From Pigmentiphaga sp. H8 (GTDB lineage Bacteria; Pseudomonadota; Gammaproteobacteria; Burkholderiales; Burkholderiaceae_B): DNA of 64,000 nucleotides. The notes below the pieces were generated by a model that saw only the letters and a list, made by a program, of their open reading frames with translations, did not search any database and was not told where the DNA came from. Where the stretch lies: assembly GCF_003854895.1 (NCBI RefSeq), contig NZ_CP033966.1, positions 2,728,001 through 2,792,000 on the forward strand. Reading direction: 5' to 3'. The position numbers were made by a program, and so were the translations under genes. Of this stretch, positions 15,792 to 25,243 are shown piece by piece; within the stretch, counting starts at the first letter, position 1; every line of letters starts with the position of its first letter.

Positions 15792-17462
15792 ATGTCGGAA
15801 GTCAAGCTCGATCCGGTCACGCTGGCGGTCCTGAAGGGGCGGCTGGAGCAGATCGCCGATGAAATGGACGCCACGCTCTACCGCAGCGCGTTCAATCCCA
15901 TCATTGCCGAGGCCCACGATGCCTGCCATGGGATCTACGACGGCGCGACCGGCGATACGCTCGTGCAGGGCAAGTCGGGCCTGCCGGTGTTCGTCGGGGC
16001 GATGGCCTTCGCCGTGCGCGCCGCGGTCCAGGCGGCGCAGCCCCTGGGCGGCATGCGCGAGGGCGAGGTCTGGCTGTTCAACGACCCCTACGAAGGCGGC
16101 ACGCATGCCAACGACTTCAAGCTGGTCAAGCCCTTCTTCCTGGAGGGGCGGCTGGTTTGTTTCCTGGCCTCGGCGGCGCACTGGCACGACGTGGGCGGCA
16201 ACGTCCCCGGTAACTACAACCCGGCCGCCACCGAGTGCTGGCAGGAAGCGGTCCAGATCCCGCCGGTGCGCATCGTGCAGCAAGGAGAGGTGAATCCCGA
16301 CGTGCTGGCCATCCTGCGCGCCAACACGCGGATGCCCGACAGCCTGTGGGGCGACCTGAACGGGCAGCTCGCGGCGCTGGAGCTGGGCGAGCGCCGCCTG
16401 GCCGAATTGTTCTCGGCCTATGGCGAACCGCGGGTGACTGGCGCCATGGGCGCCCTGCGCGAGCGGGCGCGCAAGCTGATGCGGGCGCACATCGCGTCGC
16501 TGCCCGATGGCCGCTATTCGTTCGAGGACTACCTCGACAATGACGGCATCCGCGACGAGATGCTGCGCGTCGCGCTGGACATGACGGTGGAGGGCGAGCG
16601 GCTGGTGCTGGACTTCTCGCGCACCTCGGGTCCCTGCGCGGGCGCGGTCAATATCTCGCGCGCCACCGCGGTGGCGGCCTGCTATGTCGCGCTCAAGCAT
16701 CTGTTTCCCGATGTGCCGGCCAATGCCGGCGTGCTGGACGCGGTCGAGTTCGTGATGCCCGAGGGGCTGCTGATCACGGCGCAGCGGCCCCGGCCGGTCG
16801 GCGGCTACACCGAGACCATCCTGCGCATGATAGACGTGGTCTTCAGCGCGGCGGCGCAGGCCGATCCGACGCGCGCCGTGGCCCAGGCCTACGGCACGAT
16901 CAACGCGCTTTCCATCGCCGGGCTGCGCAGCGACGAAGGGCGCCAGGGCCAGCGCTGGGTGATGTTCAGCTTCTTCGGCGGCGGCCACGGCGGCCATGCC
17001 GGCGGCGATGGCCTGAGCCACGGCAACGCGCCCATTTCCACGGCCACGATACCGCCGTTGGAAATCATCGAGGCCGCGTATCCCGTGCGCTTCACGCAGT
17101 GGTCGCTGCGGCCGGATTCAGGCGGGCCCGGCATGCACCGGGGCGGCCTGGGCGCGATCTACGAGATCGAACTGCTGGAGCAGTCAGCGCAGGCCTTCGT
17201 CTTCGGCGAACGCGGCAAGTCGGCTCCCAAGGGCATCGCGGGAGGCGGCAACGGCGCGCTGAACCGGTTCAGCTACCGTGTGGACGGCCAGTGGCGGACC
17301 CCGCCCATGGTGTCGAAGATGATGGGCATACCGCTGTCCCGCGGCGACCGGGTCAGGCTGGAGACGCCGGGCGGAGGCGGTTATGGCGATCCCGCGCGGC
17401 GCGACGGCGCCGTCGTGGAGCGCGACCGGGCCATGGGATATGTGACGGAGGGTGGGCAGTGA
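15792..17462 (+). CDS. HyuB-type hydantoinase/oxoprolinase subunit B
   Basis: The 556-residue protein belongs to the hydantoinase B/oxoprolinase family, which works with HyuA in ATP-dependent opening of cyclic amides (5-oxoproline, N-methylhydantoin, some lactams). Visible family motifs are DPVTLAVLKGRLEQIADEMD at the N terminus, FNDPYEGGTHANDFK, HWHDVGG, and a C-terminal GGGGYGDP. ATG 15792 follows a GAGGGG ribosome site; an in-frame ATG at 15777 is less well placed. The stop overlaps the hyuA start (GTGA), so the subunits are coupled. Substrate cannot be read from sequence. Confidence 0.88.
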   Translation: MSEVKLDPVTLAVLKGRLEQIADEMDATLYRSAFNPIIAEAHDACHGIYDGATGDTLVQGKSGLPVFVGAMAFAVRAAVQAAQPLGGMREGEVWLFNDPYEGGTHANDFKLVKPFFLEGRLVCFLASAAHWHDVGGNVPGNYNPAATECWQEAVQIPPVRIVQQGEVNPDVLAILRANTRMPDSLWGDLNGQLAALELGERRLAELFSAYGEPRVTGAMGALRERARKLMRAHIASLPDGRYSFEDYLDNDGIRDEMLRVALDMTVEGERLVLDFSRTSGPCAGAVNISRATAVAACYVALKHLFPDVPANAGVLDAVEFVMPEGLLITAQRPRPVGGYTETILRMIDVVFSAAAQADPTRAVAQAYGTINALSIAGLRSDEGRQGQRWVMFSFFGGGHGGHAGGDGLSHGNAPISTATIPPLEIIEAAYPVRFTQWSLRPDSGGPGMHRGGLGAIYEIELLEQSAQAFVFGERGKSAPKGIAGGGNGALNRFSYRVDGQWRTPPMVSKMMGIPLSRGDRVRLETPGGGGYGDPARRDGAVVERDRAMGYVTEGGQ

Positions 17463-19507
17463 GCGGGCAGCAGCGGGTCGTCGGCGTCGACGTGGGAGGG
17501 ACATTCACCGACTTGTTCGTGCTGGACGAGGCGGACCAGTCGGTGGCCGTGGTCAAGGTCCCGTCCACGCGAGGCGAGGAAGCGGTGGGCTTCATGAATG
17601 GCATCGCGCGGCTGGACGATGCCGCCGACGGCGCGGCGGGTATCGCCACCATCATCCATGGCACCACCGTCGGCACCAATGCGCTGCTGGAGCGCAGGGC
17701 CGCGCGCACGGGACTGATCACCACGCGCGGCTTCGCCGACGTGCTGGAGATGCGGCGGCGCGACCGGCCGCATACCTGGGGGCTGCGCGGAGAATACCTG
17801 CCGCCGGTGCCGCGCGACCTGCGCAAGGAAGTGGACGAGCGCGTGCTGGCCGACGGCTCGGTCCATACGGAAGTGGACCTGGGCCAGGTCGCGGCCTGCG
17901 TGGGCGAACTGCTGGCGCAGGGGTGCGAGGCGGTCTGCGTCTTCTTCATCAACACCTATGCCAACCCGGCCAACGAAGCGGCAGCGGTGGCGCGCGTGCG
18001 CGAATTGTGGCCCAACGACTGCGTGACCTCGTCGGCCGAGGTCCTGCCCGAGATCCGTGAATTCGAGCGCGTCTCCACGGCCAGCCTGAACGCGGCATTG
18101 CAGCCCGTCGTGGGCGGCTACCTGCGGCGGCTGGAAGGCGACCTGCGCGAGCGCGGCTTCGACGGGCAATTGATGATCGTGCAGAGCAACGGCGGCGTGA
18201 TGTCGCGGCAGACGGCTTGCGAGCTGCCGGTGCGCACGACGCTGTCCGGACCCGCGGCGGGCGTCATCGCCTGCGCCGCGATCGCGCGGGCGGCGGGCCA
18301 TCCGGACGTGATGACGGGGGACATGGGCGGAACCTCGTTCGACGTCTCGCTGGTGGTGGACGGGCGGGTGGCGCTGGCCGAGCAGACCAGCATCGCCTTC
18401 GGCATGGTCGTGCGCTCGCCGATGATACAGATCGAGACCATAGGCGCCGGCGGCGGGTCGATCGCCAAGGTGGATGCCGGCGGCATGCTGCAGGTGGGGC
18501 CGGAATCGGCGGGCAGCCGTCCGGGGCCGGCCTGCTACGGGCATGGCAATCCCTACCCTACGGTCACCGACGCCAACCTGCTGCTGGGCCGCATCGACGC
18601 CGCGCGGCCGCTGGGCGGCGGGCTGTTGGGCAAGCTGGACGTGGAACTGGCGCGCGCCGCCATCCAGACCCATGTGGCCGAGCCGCTGGGCCTGGACGCG
18701 CTGGAAGCGGCCGAGGCCATCCTGACCGTGGCCAACGCCAAGATGGCCGGCGCCTTGCGCCTGGTGTCCATCGAGAAGGGACACGACCCGCGCCGCTTCG
18801 CCTACATGCCCTTCGGTGGCGGAGGCGGGTTGCACGTGTGCGCGATGATGCGCGAAACCGGCGTGGAAACGGGCATCGTGCCGCGCTATCCCGGCGTGAC
18901 CTCGGCGCTGGGATGCGTGATGGCCGACTTGCGCCACGACGCGGTGCGGACCATCAATCGCGGTCTGGGCGACGTGGATTTCGAAACCCTGCGCGCGCTG
19001 GTGTCCGAGTTCCGCGAACGCTGCGACACGCACCTGGCCTCGGCCGGCGTGGCCATCGCCTCGGTGCGCGAGGAACTCTTCCTGGACATGCTCTACCAGG
19101 GCCAGACCCATACGGTGATGGTGCCGGTCGAGGCCGACCGCCTGGACGCGCAGGCCGTGGCGGCCGCGTTCGAAGCGGCGTACCGTACCGAGTTCGGAAG
19201 GCTGCTGCCCGGCATCCCCGTACGCATCATGAACCTGCGCTACGCACGGGTGGGCGTGCGGCCGAAGTTCGACCTGCGCCTGCTGGCGCCGCCGGGCGAT
19301 GTATCGTCCGGGCCGGCCGGCACGCAGCGCGTCCACGTCGATGGCGCCTGGACGGACGTGCCGCGCCATGCGCGCCTGGACCTGCCCGTGGGTACGCGGG
19401 TAGAGGGGCCGGCCATCTTCGAGCAGCCCGATACCACCGTGTGGCTGGAGCCGGGTTTCTCGGCCACGACCGACGAGCACGGCAACCTGATCCTGAAACC
19501 GGTTTGA
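17459..19507 (+). CDS. HyuA-type hydantoinase/oxoprolinase subunit A
   Basis: The 682-residue protein is the ATP-binding partner of HyuB. The N-terminal VDVGGTFTDLFV and later TTVGTNALLERR mark the Hydant_A_N and actin-like ATPase fold, and GDMGGTSFDV and GGGGGLHVCAMM are conserved downstream. The correct start is GTG 17459 with a GGAGGGTG ribosome site, overlapping the hyuB stop. The pair may be a hydantoinase, oxoprolinase or lactamase, and could also be an acetone-carboxylase-like relative; the neighbouring CoA ligase and dehydrogenase fit degradation of a lactam-like compound. Confidence 0.88.
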   Translation: MSGQQRVVGVDVGGTFTDLFVLDEADQSVAVVKVPSTRGEEAVGFMNGIARLDDAADGAAGIATIIHGTTVGTNALLERRAARTGLITTRGFADVLEMRRRDRPHTWGLRGEYLPPVPRDLRKEVDERVLADGSVHTEVDLGQVAACVGELLAQGCEAVCVFFINTYANPANEAAAVARVRELWPNDCVTSSAEVLPEIREFERVSTASLNAALQPVVGGYLRRLEGDLRERGFDGQLMIVQSNGGVMSRQTACELPVRTTLSGPAAGVIACAAIARAAGHPDVMTGDMGGTSFDVSLVVDGRVALAEQTSIAFGMVVRSPMIQIETIGAGGGSIAKVDAGGMLQVGPESAGSRPGPACYGHGNPYPTVTDANLLLGRIDAARPLGGGLLGKLDVELARAAIQTHVAEPLGLDALEAAEAILTVANAKMAGALRLVSIEKGHDPRRFAYMPFGGGGGLHVCAMMRETGVETGIVPRYPGVTSALGCVMADLRHDAVRTINRGLGDVDFETLRALVSEFRERCDTHLASAGVAIASVREELFLDMLYQGQTHTVMVPVEADRLDAQAVAAAFEAAYRTEFGRLLPGIPVRIMNLRYARVGVRPKFDLRLLAPPGDVSSGPAGTQRVHVDGAWTDVPRHARLDLPVGTRVEGPAIFEQPDTTVWLEPGFSATTDEHGNLILKPV

Positions 19508-19568
19508 CCCGGGCGGGATGGCCCGCCCGGCATGCGATGCAAGTCCTGTAGACGATGAGGTAGGCGAA

Positions 19569-20549
19569 ATGAGATCCCGCATCAAGCTTCGTGAGCATCT
19601 GGCCATCCTGTGCGCCGCGCTGGCGGCCGGCGCCCCGGCCGCGGTCCGTGCGCAGGACTATCCGTCGCGCCCGGTCATGATGATCAATACCTGGGCGCCG
19701 GGCGGCCCGTCCGACGCCATCATCCGACCGCTGCTGGAGAAGTTCTCGCAGAAGTTCGGCCAGCCCTTCGTGCTGGAGAACCGCAGCGGTGCCAACGGCA
19801 GCATAGGCACCAGCTACGTGGCGCGCTCCCGCAACGATGGCTATACGCTGTTGTTCGCCAACGTCGGACCGATCGCCATCAGCCCCTGGCTGCCCGACAA
19901 GCCCAGCTACGATTCGATCAAGGACTTCCAGCCCATCGGGCAGATCGTGTCGGGGTCCACGGTGCTGGTGGTGGCGCCGTCGTTCCCGGCCGGCAACATG
20001 CGCGAGTTCATCGACTACGCGAAGAAGAACCCCGGCAAGATCACCTACGGATCGGTGGGCATAGGCAGCAGCACGCACGTGGCGGGCGCCACGCTGGCCA
20101 AGATGGCCGGCATCCAGATGGTCCATGCGCCGTACCGGGGATCCTCGCAGATCCAGGTCGACATCATGTCCGGCCAGATCCAGTCCGCCTTCGTGAGCCT
20201 GGGCGGGGCGCTGGAACTTATCCGCGCGGGCAAGCTCAAGGCGATCGCGGTCAGCACCCAGTCGCGCTCGTCGGTGCTGCCCGAGGTGCCGGCGGTGTCC
20301 GAGACGGTGCCGGGCTTCGACTTCAATGTCTGGTACGGGCTGATGGCGCCAGCGGGCACGCCCAGGGACGTGGTGCAGACGCTGGCCGACGCGCTGAAGG
20401 AAACGATGGCGATGCCGGACATCAGGAACCGGCTGCTGGCCAGCGGCCTGGATCCCCATCCGACCGGCCCGGCCGAGTTCGCCAGGAAGATCGAGCAGGA
20501 CCTGGCGGCCTGGAAGCAGGCCGTCGCCAATGCCAACCTGACGCCGTAA
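19569..20549 (+). CDS. Bug/TctC-family tripartite tricarboxylate transporter substrate receptor
   Basis: The 326-residue protein has a signal peptide ending near VRAQ, so it should be periplasmic. The mature protein begins DYPSRPVMMI and has the family's WAPGGPSDAI, NRSGANGSIGT and DGYTLLF stretches, with a C-terminal PAGTPRDVVQ. Bug proteins bind carboxylates, amides or aromatic acids and deliver them to TctAB-type permeases; no tctAB is in the window. ATG 19569 has a GAGGTAGGCGA leader. Its place between hyuA and an amidohydrolase suggests its ligand is the operon substrate. Confidence 0.85.
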   Translation: MRSRIKLREHLAILCAALAAGAPAAVRAQDYPSRPVMMINTWAPGGPSDAIIRPLLEKFSQKFGQPFVLENRSGANGSIGTSYVARSRNDGYTLLFANVGPIAISPWLPDKPSYDSIKDFQPIGQIVSGSTVLVVAPSFPAGNMREFIDYAKKNPGKITYGSVGIGSSTHVAGATLAKMAGIQMVHAPYRGSSQIQVDIMSGQIQSAFVSLGGALELIRAGKLKAIAVSTQSRSSVLPEVPAVSETVPGFDFNVWYGLMAPAGTPRDVVQTLADALKETMAMPDIRNRLLASGLDPHPTGPAEFARKIEQDLAAWKQAVANANLTP

Positions 20550-20560
20550 CCGAGGACGCG

Positions 20561-21433
20561 ATGACCTCACACAGCTACGACATCCCGGCCATCGACGCCG
20601 TGGTCAACATCTGGACGCCGGAGCTGCTGGCGCAGCGGCCCAAGCGCGATGCCTTCTACAGCGGCAAGATGAACGTCGATACCGCCGTCATGCAGGGCTT
20701 GTCGCACGAAGACATGCTGCGTCGCATGGATGCCGCCGGCATCGAGCAGGCCTTTCTGATCGCCGCCAAGGTCGGGCCCTGGCAGCACCGCGCCAGTTAT
20801 CACGTGCCCTACGAGGCGGTGGCCGAGGCGGTCAATCGCCATCCGGACCGCTTCCACGGGCTGGCCGGACTGGATCCCACGGAAGGCATGCGGGGCGTGC
20901 GCGAACTGGAGAAGGGCGTGCGGGAGTACGGCTTCATCGGCGCGCATTTCTACCCCCATTGGTTCGAACTCGCACCCGACCATGCGAAGTGGTATCCCTT
21001 CTACGCCAAGTGCGCGGAGCTGGACGTGCCGGTACAGCTCCAGGTGGGGCAGTCCATGATCTACGATCCCTCGCACCGGCTGCGCAGCGTGGGCCGGCCC
21101 ATCTGCCTGGACGCGGTGGCCTGCGATTTTCCCGAGCTGAAGATCATCGGGATACACGTGGGCATACCCTGGACCGAGGAGATGATCGCCATGGCCTGGA
21201 AGCATCCCAACGTCTATATCGGCACGGATGCCCACAGCCCCCGGTACTGGCCCGAGGCCTTCGTGAAGTACATCGACAGCTACGGCCAGGACAAGGTGAT
21301 ATTCGGCACCGATTTCCCCATCCTGGACTTCAAGCGGGCGCGCGACGAAATCGAGGCCCTGGGCCTGCGCCCCGGCCCGCGCGAAAAGCTGCTGCGCGCC
21401 AACGTGCTGCGCGTCTACGGGCTGGACCGATGA
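20561..21433 (+). CDS. Amidohydrolase-2 family protein
   Basis: The 290-residue product is a TIM-barrel metal-dependent hydrolase of the PF04909 type. The usual N-terminal HxH is replaced: the segment reads AIDAVVNIWTPEL. Later candidate ligands are intact: IGAHFYPHW, IIGIHVGIPW and FGTDFPIL with Asp. It may still hydrolyse or decarboxylate using a reduced metal site. The start is ATG 20561 after a 12-bp spacer from the Bug gene, and the stop overlaps the CoA ligase start. The pathway role is inferred only from context. Confidence 0.75.
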   Translation: MTSHSYDIPAIDAVVNIWTPELLAQRPKRDAFYSGKMNVDTAVMQGLSHEDMLRRMDAAGIEQAFLIAAKVGPWQHRASYHVPYEAVAEAVNRHPDRFHGLAGLDPTEGMRGVRELEKGVREYGFIGAHFYPHWFELAPDHAKWYPFYAKCAELDVPVQLQVGQSMIYDPSHRLRSVGRPICLDAVACDFPELKIIGIHVGIPWTEEMIAMAWKHPNVYIGTDAHSPRYWPEAFVKYIDSYGQDKVIFGTDFPILDFKRARDEIEALGLRPGPREKLLRANVLRVYGLDR

Positions 21434-22911
21434 GTGCTGTCATGCCGATGCGCGGCGCGAACGTCGCGGACCAGCTGGCCCTGCACGCCAGCCAGCGGCC
21501 CACCAAGCCCGCCATCATCCATCGCGAGCGGGTCATCGACTACCGGCGGCTCGACCTGCTCGTGCGTCAGTGGGCCTCGCTATTGCTGGAGACCGGCGTG
21601 CAGCCCGGCGACGTGGTGGGCGTGGCGCTGAAGGACACGCCCGAGCACCTGGTGATGCTGTATGCCGTGGCGCGGGCGGGGGCGGTGATCCTGCCGGTGG
21701 ACTGCCGCTGGCAGGCCGGCGAGAAACTCAGGGTGGCGCGGCATTTCGGCGCGCGCTGCGTATTGGTCGAGCCCGGGGACGATTTCGCGCCCGGGTTGTG
21801 CATGGCGGTCGACGAGGCCTGGCTGGCCCGCTCGGAACGGGTGGTGGCGCGCGACCGCTATGCGGACGAGGACCGGGGCTTCTGCCTGTCGCTGTCGTCG
21901 GGGACCACGGGGCGCCCCAAGGGGCCGCTGCTGTCGCACGCGCAGTTCATGAGCCGCTTCTTCACGCACTACGCCGACCTGGGGTTCGGCAGCCGCGAGA
22001 CTTACATCAACGCCACGCCGCTGTACTTCGGCGGCGGGCGTGCGTTCTCGGTCTCGTCGCTGTACGTGGGGGCCACGGCGGTGCTGTGCCCGCCGCCCTA
22101 CAAGGTCGAGGAACTGGCCGCCGAGGTGGCGCGGACCGGCGCCACGATCACCTTCCTGGTGCCCACGCTGCTGCGCCGCGTGTTGCAGGCCGATCCGCGC
22201 GACGTGGCGCCGCTGCGCGGCCTGCGCACGCTGATCTCGTCGGGCTCGCCGTTGACGGCCGAGGAAAGGCGCCGGATCCGCAACGAGGTCTGTCCCAACT
22301 TCATCGAGTACTACAGCTCCACCGAGGGCGGCGGCGTGACCGTGCTGTCCAACCAGGAACTGGAGGCGCATCCCGCCTCGGTCGGCCGCCCGGTGTTCGG
22401 CGTGCGCCTGGAAATCGTCGACGACCAGGACCGGCCGCTGCCGCCGGGGGCGGTCGGACGCATCCGCTATGACGGCGCCACCGTGGCGCAGGGTTTCCAC
22501 CGCGACGAGGAAGCCAGCATCGAGGCCTTCCGCGACGGTTTCTTCTACCCGGGCGACCTGGGCTACCTGAACGAAGAAGGCTATCTGTTCCTGTGCGGCC
22601 GGGCCAAGGACATGATCATCCGCGGCGGCGTGAACATCTATCCGCTGGAGATCGAGTCCATTCTGATGACGCATCCCGACGTGCAGGAGGCGGCGGTGGT
22701 GGGCGTGCCTTCGAAGGAGTTCGACGAGGAAGTGGCGGCCTTCGTGACGACGCGCGGTACGCGCGACGCGGCGGCCCTGGCGGCCTGGTGCCGGGAACGG
22801 CTGGCTCCCTACAAGGTGCCGCGCCATTTCCATTTCGTCGACGAGTTCGAGCGCAACTCGGCCGGCAAGATCATCAAGCAACGCCTGGCCGAGGGGTTGG
22901 TCCCCCGTTAG
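21430..22911 (+). CDS. AMP-dependent acyl-CoA ligase
   Basis: The 493-residue protein has the ANL fold. The AMP-binding P-loop is SLSSGTTGRPKG (about residue 155), and YYSSTEGG and the C-terminal GDLGYLNEEG and GKII motifs follow. It would activate a carboxylic acid to its CoA thioester for the acyl-CoA dehydrogenase in the same operon. Start ATG 21430 overlaps the previous stop by 4 bp. It closes the IclR-regulated operon. The acid cannot be named; chain length and aromaticity are not decided by visible motifs. Confidence 0.87.
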   Translation: MSAVMPMRGANVADQLALHASQRPTKPAIIHRERVIDYRRLDLLVRQWASLLLETGVQPGDVVGVALKDTPEHLVMLYAVARAGAVILPVDCRWQAGEKLRVARHFGARCVLVEPGDDFAPGLCMAVDEAWLARSERVVARDRYADEDRGFCLSLSSGTTGRPKGPLLSHAQFMSRFFTHYADLGFGSRETYINATPLYFGGGRAFSVSSLYVGATAVLCPPPYKVEELAAEVARTGATITFLVPTLLRRVLQADPRDVAPLRGLRTLISSGSPLTAEERRRIRNEVCPNFIEYYSSTEGGGVTVLSNQELEAHPASVGRPVFGVRLEIVDDQDRPLPPGAVGRIRYDGATVAQGFHRDEEASIEAFRDGFFYPGDLGYLNEEGYLFLCGRAKDMIIRGGVNIYPLEIESILMTHPDVQEAAVVGVPSKEFDEEVAAFVTTRGTRDAAALAAWCRERLAPYKVPRHFHFVDEFERNSAGKIIKQRLAEGLVPR

Positions 22912-22918
22912 CGCGGCA

Positions 22919-23020
22919 TTGCCCATTTTCGCATCATCGCCCGCAAACCCGCATGCTTGCTGGCGCCGGATGATTTGTCCGCAGCCTTTCCCCAGGGTTG
23001 TTCACAGTGAGTGGGGATAA
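22919..23020 (+). repeat. 102-bp dispersed repeat, copy A
   Basis: This segment aligns without gaps to 25963-26064 over 102 positions. Conserved blocks are TTGCCCATTTT, a GCCCG-AAACCCGCATG block, CCCCAGGGTT and TGGGGATAA; the middle is divergent. The right part can pair TCCCCA with TGGGGA around a 17-18 nt loop. It lies upstream of the AraC gene. See findings. Confidence 0.75.
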
Positions 23021-23084
23021 GTCCGCCCTCCGGTCCGGGGGCCGGGTAGTATATGCGGGTCCTTCCCGCCTTCCGGGAGATCCC

Positions 23085-23999
23085 GTGAACCCCGACCGTT
23101 CCCCGACCGCCGCCCGCTTGCGCCGGGTATTGATGGATACCGGCGCCTACAGCCTGCACCAGTCGTTCGACTACGGAGGACGGCTGGCCGGCAGCGTGGT
23201 GCATTGCAGCTTCGATGCCCATGAGCTGTCGTGTCCGGCGCTGCCTCACATGCTTCTGCTCGTCTCGCACGAGTACCGGCTGAGATCGGCCAGGTTCGAT
23301 CTGGGCTGGGGATACCGCGACCACTTCGTCAATTTCGCCAATCCGCTGCACCTGATTCCGCCCGGTACCGCCTTTCGCTGGGTAAAGGACGGCCCGGCGC
23401 GGGTGTCGCTGCTGACGTTCGACCAGCAGGCGGCGCTGGAGATGTTCGACGAACTGGGGTGCCGGCGGCCGGTGGACGGCATGTGGTCGCTGGCCCAGCG
23501 CGGTTTCGTCAGTCCGCTGATCTACACGGCCCTGGGGGCGTTTTCCCAGGACCTGGGGGCCGGGCACGGGTCGCGCCTGCTGTCCGACAGCTTCGGCGCC
23601 CTGGTGCTGAATGAACTGGGCAAGAAATGGCGGGCGGAGCCCGCAGGCGCGACGGCCTCGCGCCTGGGTCCCCAGGCGCTGCGCAAGGTCACCCGGTACA
23701 TGGACGAACATTTGGCCGAGGATGTTTCTCTGGCCGAGCTTGCTGCCTTGTGCGGTTTGAGCCGCTACCATTTCCTGCGCTGTTTCAAGGCCGCGCAAGG
23801 CGTGTCGCCGTATCGCCATCTGACCGCGATGAGGGTGGAGCGGGCGCGCCACCTGCTGGCGACGACGGACCAGCCCGTCTCATATGTCGCCAGCGTCTGC
23901 GGCTTCGCGTCGGCGGGCGCAATGGGCAGGGCCTTGAAGAAGGCCCTGGGCAGTTCGGCCTCGGCCTACCGCGCCACGGCCGGCCACTACGACGCCTGA
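23085..23999 (+). CDS. AraC-family transcriptional regulator
   Basis: The 304-residue protein has an N-terminal sensor of the AraC type and a C-terminal double helix-turn-helix. The second half shows DVSLAELAALCGLSRYHFLRCF and the family's second helix region VSYVASVCGFASAGAM (in part). GTG 23085 with GGGAGA upstream is preferred over an upstream TTG in the repeat. It overlaps the convergent MFS gene by 13 bp. Together with the MFS and isochorismatase genes it forms a module flanked by the 102-bp repeats, so it probably regulates them. The inducer is unknown. Confidence 0.83.
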   Translation: MNPDRSPTAARLRRVLMDTGAYSLHQSFDYGGRLAGSVVHCSFDAHELSCPALPHMLLLVSHEYRLRSARFDLGWGYRDHFVNFANPLHLIPPGTAFRWVKDGPARVSLLTFDQQAALEMFDELGCRRPVDGMWSLAQRGFVSPLIYTALGAFSQDLGAGHGSRLLSDSFGALVLNELGKKWRAEPAGATASRLGPQALRKVTRYMDEHLAEDVSLAELAALCGLSRYHFLRCFKAAQGVSPYRHLTAMRVERARHLLATTDQPVSYVASVCGFASAGAMGRALKKALGSSASAYRATAGHYDA

Positions 24000-25243
24000 G
24001 CCTGCGCGCCGGCCTCGACCTTGCGCGGCGCCGTTTCCTTCAGGAACAGCGACACCACGGTACCGAGCGCGATGCCCCCCAGCGCCAGGTACAGCGTGTA
24101 CTGGATGCCGTGGTGCTGGGCGATGTAGCCGGCCACCACCGGCGCGACCCCGCCGCCGAATATCTCGCCCAGGCCGCTGACCGTGCCGATGGCCGAGGCC
24201 ACCATGCCGGGAGGCGCCGCTTCGGTAGCGATGGGGCCCGTCATCAGGGCCAGCAGTCCGAAGCAGAAGAACGACACCACCAGCAGCACGCCGAACAGCG
24301 CCCAGGGCGAGGCCTCGGTCCGGATGAAGGCGTACAGGGCCAGCGCGGCGCCTATGAAGGCCAGGAAGGCGGCCGCGCGGCGGCCGATGAAGTCCGAGAT
24401 GCCCGGCACGGCGAATTCTCCGAAGAACCCGCCGATGCCGATGGCCGAGACCACCAGTCCCATCTGCTGCGGCGTCAGCTTCAGATAGTCGGTCAGGTAG
24501 TTGGGCACCATGGCGCCCACCACGAAGATGCCGGTCATCGCGCACAGGATGGAGCCGACCGCGAGCAGCAGGTTGCGCCGGCGCAGCAGCTCTTTCCAGG
24601 ACAGCGTGGCCCCGGCCGCCGGCGCGGCGGGCAGTCCGGCCTGGACGCCCTTGCCGGGTTCACGGATGACCTTGTACATGAACCACGCCAGGATCAGGCC
24701 CGGCACCGCCGACAGGAAGAACACGTAATGCCACGAGGGCAGCACGTCCATCAGCTGGGTCGCGATGATGGGCGCCAGGCCCAACCCGAACAGCGGGAAG
24801 GCGCTTTGCTGCAGCCCCTGGTTCAGGCCGCGGCGCCGGGGATGGGACGCTTCGCCGGCCGCGGCCACGCTGGCAGGGCAGAACGAGCCCTCGGCAACGC
24901 CCATGACCGTGCGGATGAGCATCAGGCTGATCAAGCCGGTGGCCAGCCCCGACAATCCGGACAGGCAGGAAAACGCGATGGCGGCCGGGATCAGGACCTT
25001 GCGTCGGCCGACGCGGTCCGAGACGCGGCCCATGGTGATGGAGAACACGCCCCAGGCCAGGCTCAGCACCCCGATCAGCAGGCCGAGGTCCTGGTAGGAC
25101 AGGTCCAGGTCCTTCATCATGAAGGGGAACATGGGGGCGAGCAGCCAGCGGTCCAGGCCCATCAGGCCGAAGCCCAGCGCCAGGATGGTGACGGCCTTCC
25201 ATTCATAGGCGGTGTCGTGCGCGTATGTCCGGGCCATGGTCAT
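23987..25243 (-). CDS. Major facilitator superfamily transporter
   Basis: The 418-residue protein has about 12 hydrophobic helices. The MFS cytoplasmic loop motif appears as GRVSDRVGRRKVL between helices 2 and 3. It resembles ACS-type organic anion/carboxylate carriers of the inner membrane. The start overlaps the isochorismatase stop by 4 bp, so both come from one transcript. It likely imports or exports the compound handled by the isochorismatase-like hydrolase. An alternative start at 25237 would shorten it by two residues. Confidence 0.86.
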   Translation of the reverse strand: MTMARTYAHDTAYEWKAVTILALGFGLMGLDRWLLAPMFPFMMKDLDLSYQDLGLLIGVLSLAWGVFSITMGRVSDRVGRRKVLIPAAIAFSCLSGLSGLATGLISLMLIRTVMGVAEGSFCPASVAAAGEASHPRRRGLNQGLQQSAFPLFGLGLAPIIATQLMDVLPSWHYVFFLSAVPGLILAWFMYKVIREPGKGVQAGLPAAPAAGATLSWKELLRRRNLLLAVGSILCAMTGIFVVGAMVPNYLTDYLKLTPQQMGLVVSAIGIGGFFGEFAVPGISDFIGRRAAAFLAFIGAALALYAFIRTEASPWALFGVLLVVSFFCFGLLALMTGPIATEAAPPGMVASAIGTVSGLGEIFGGGVAPVVAGYIAQHHGIQYTLYLALGGIALGTVVSLFLKETAPRKVEAGAQAQAS

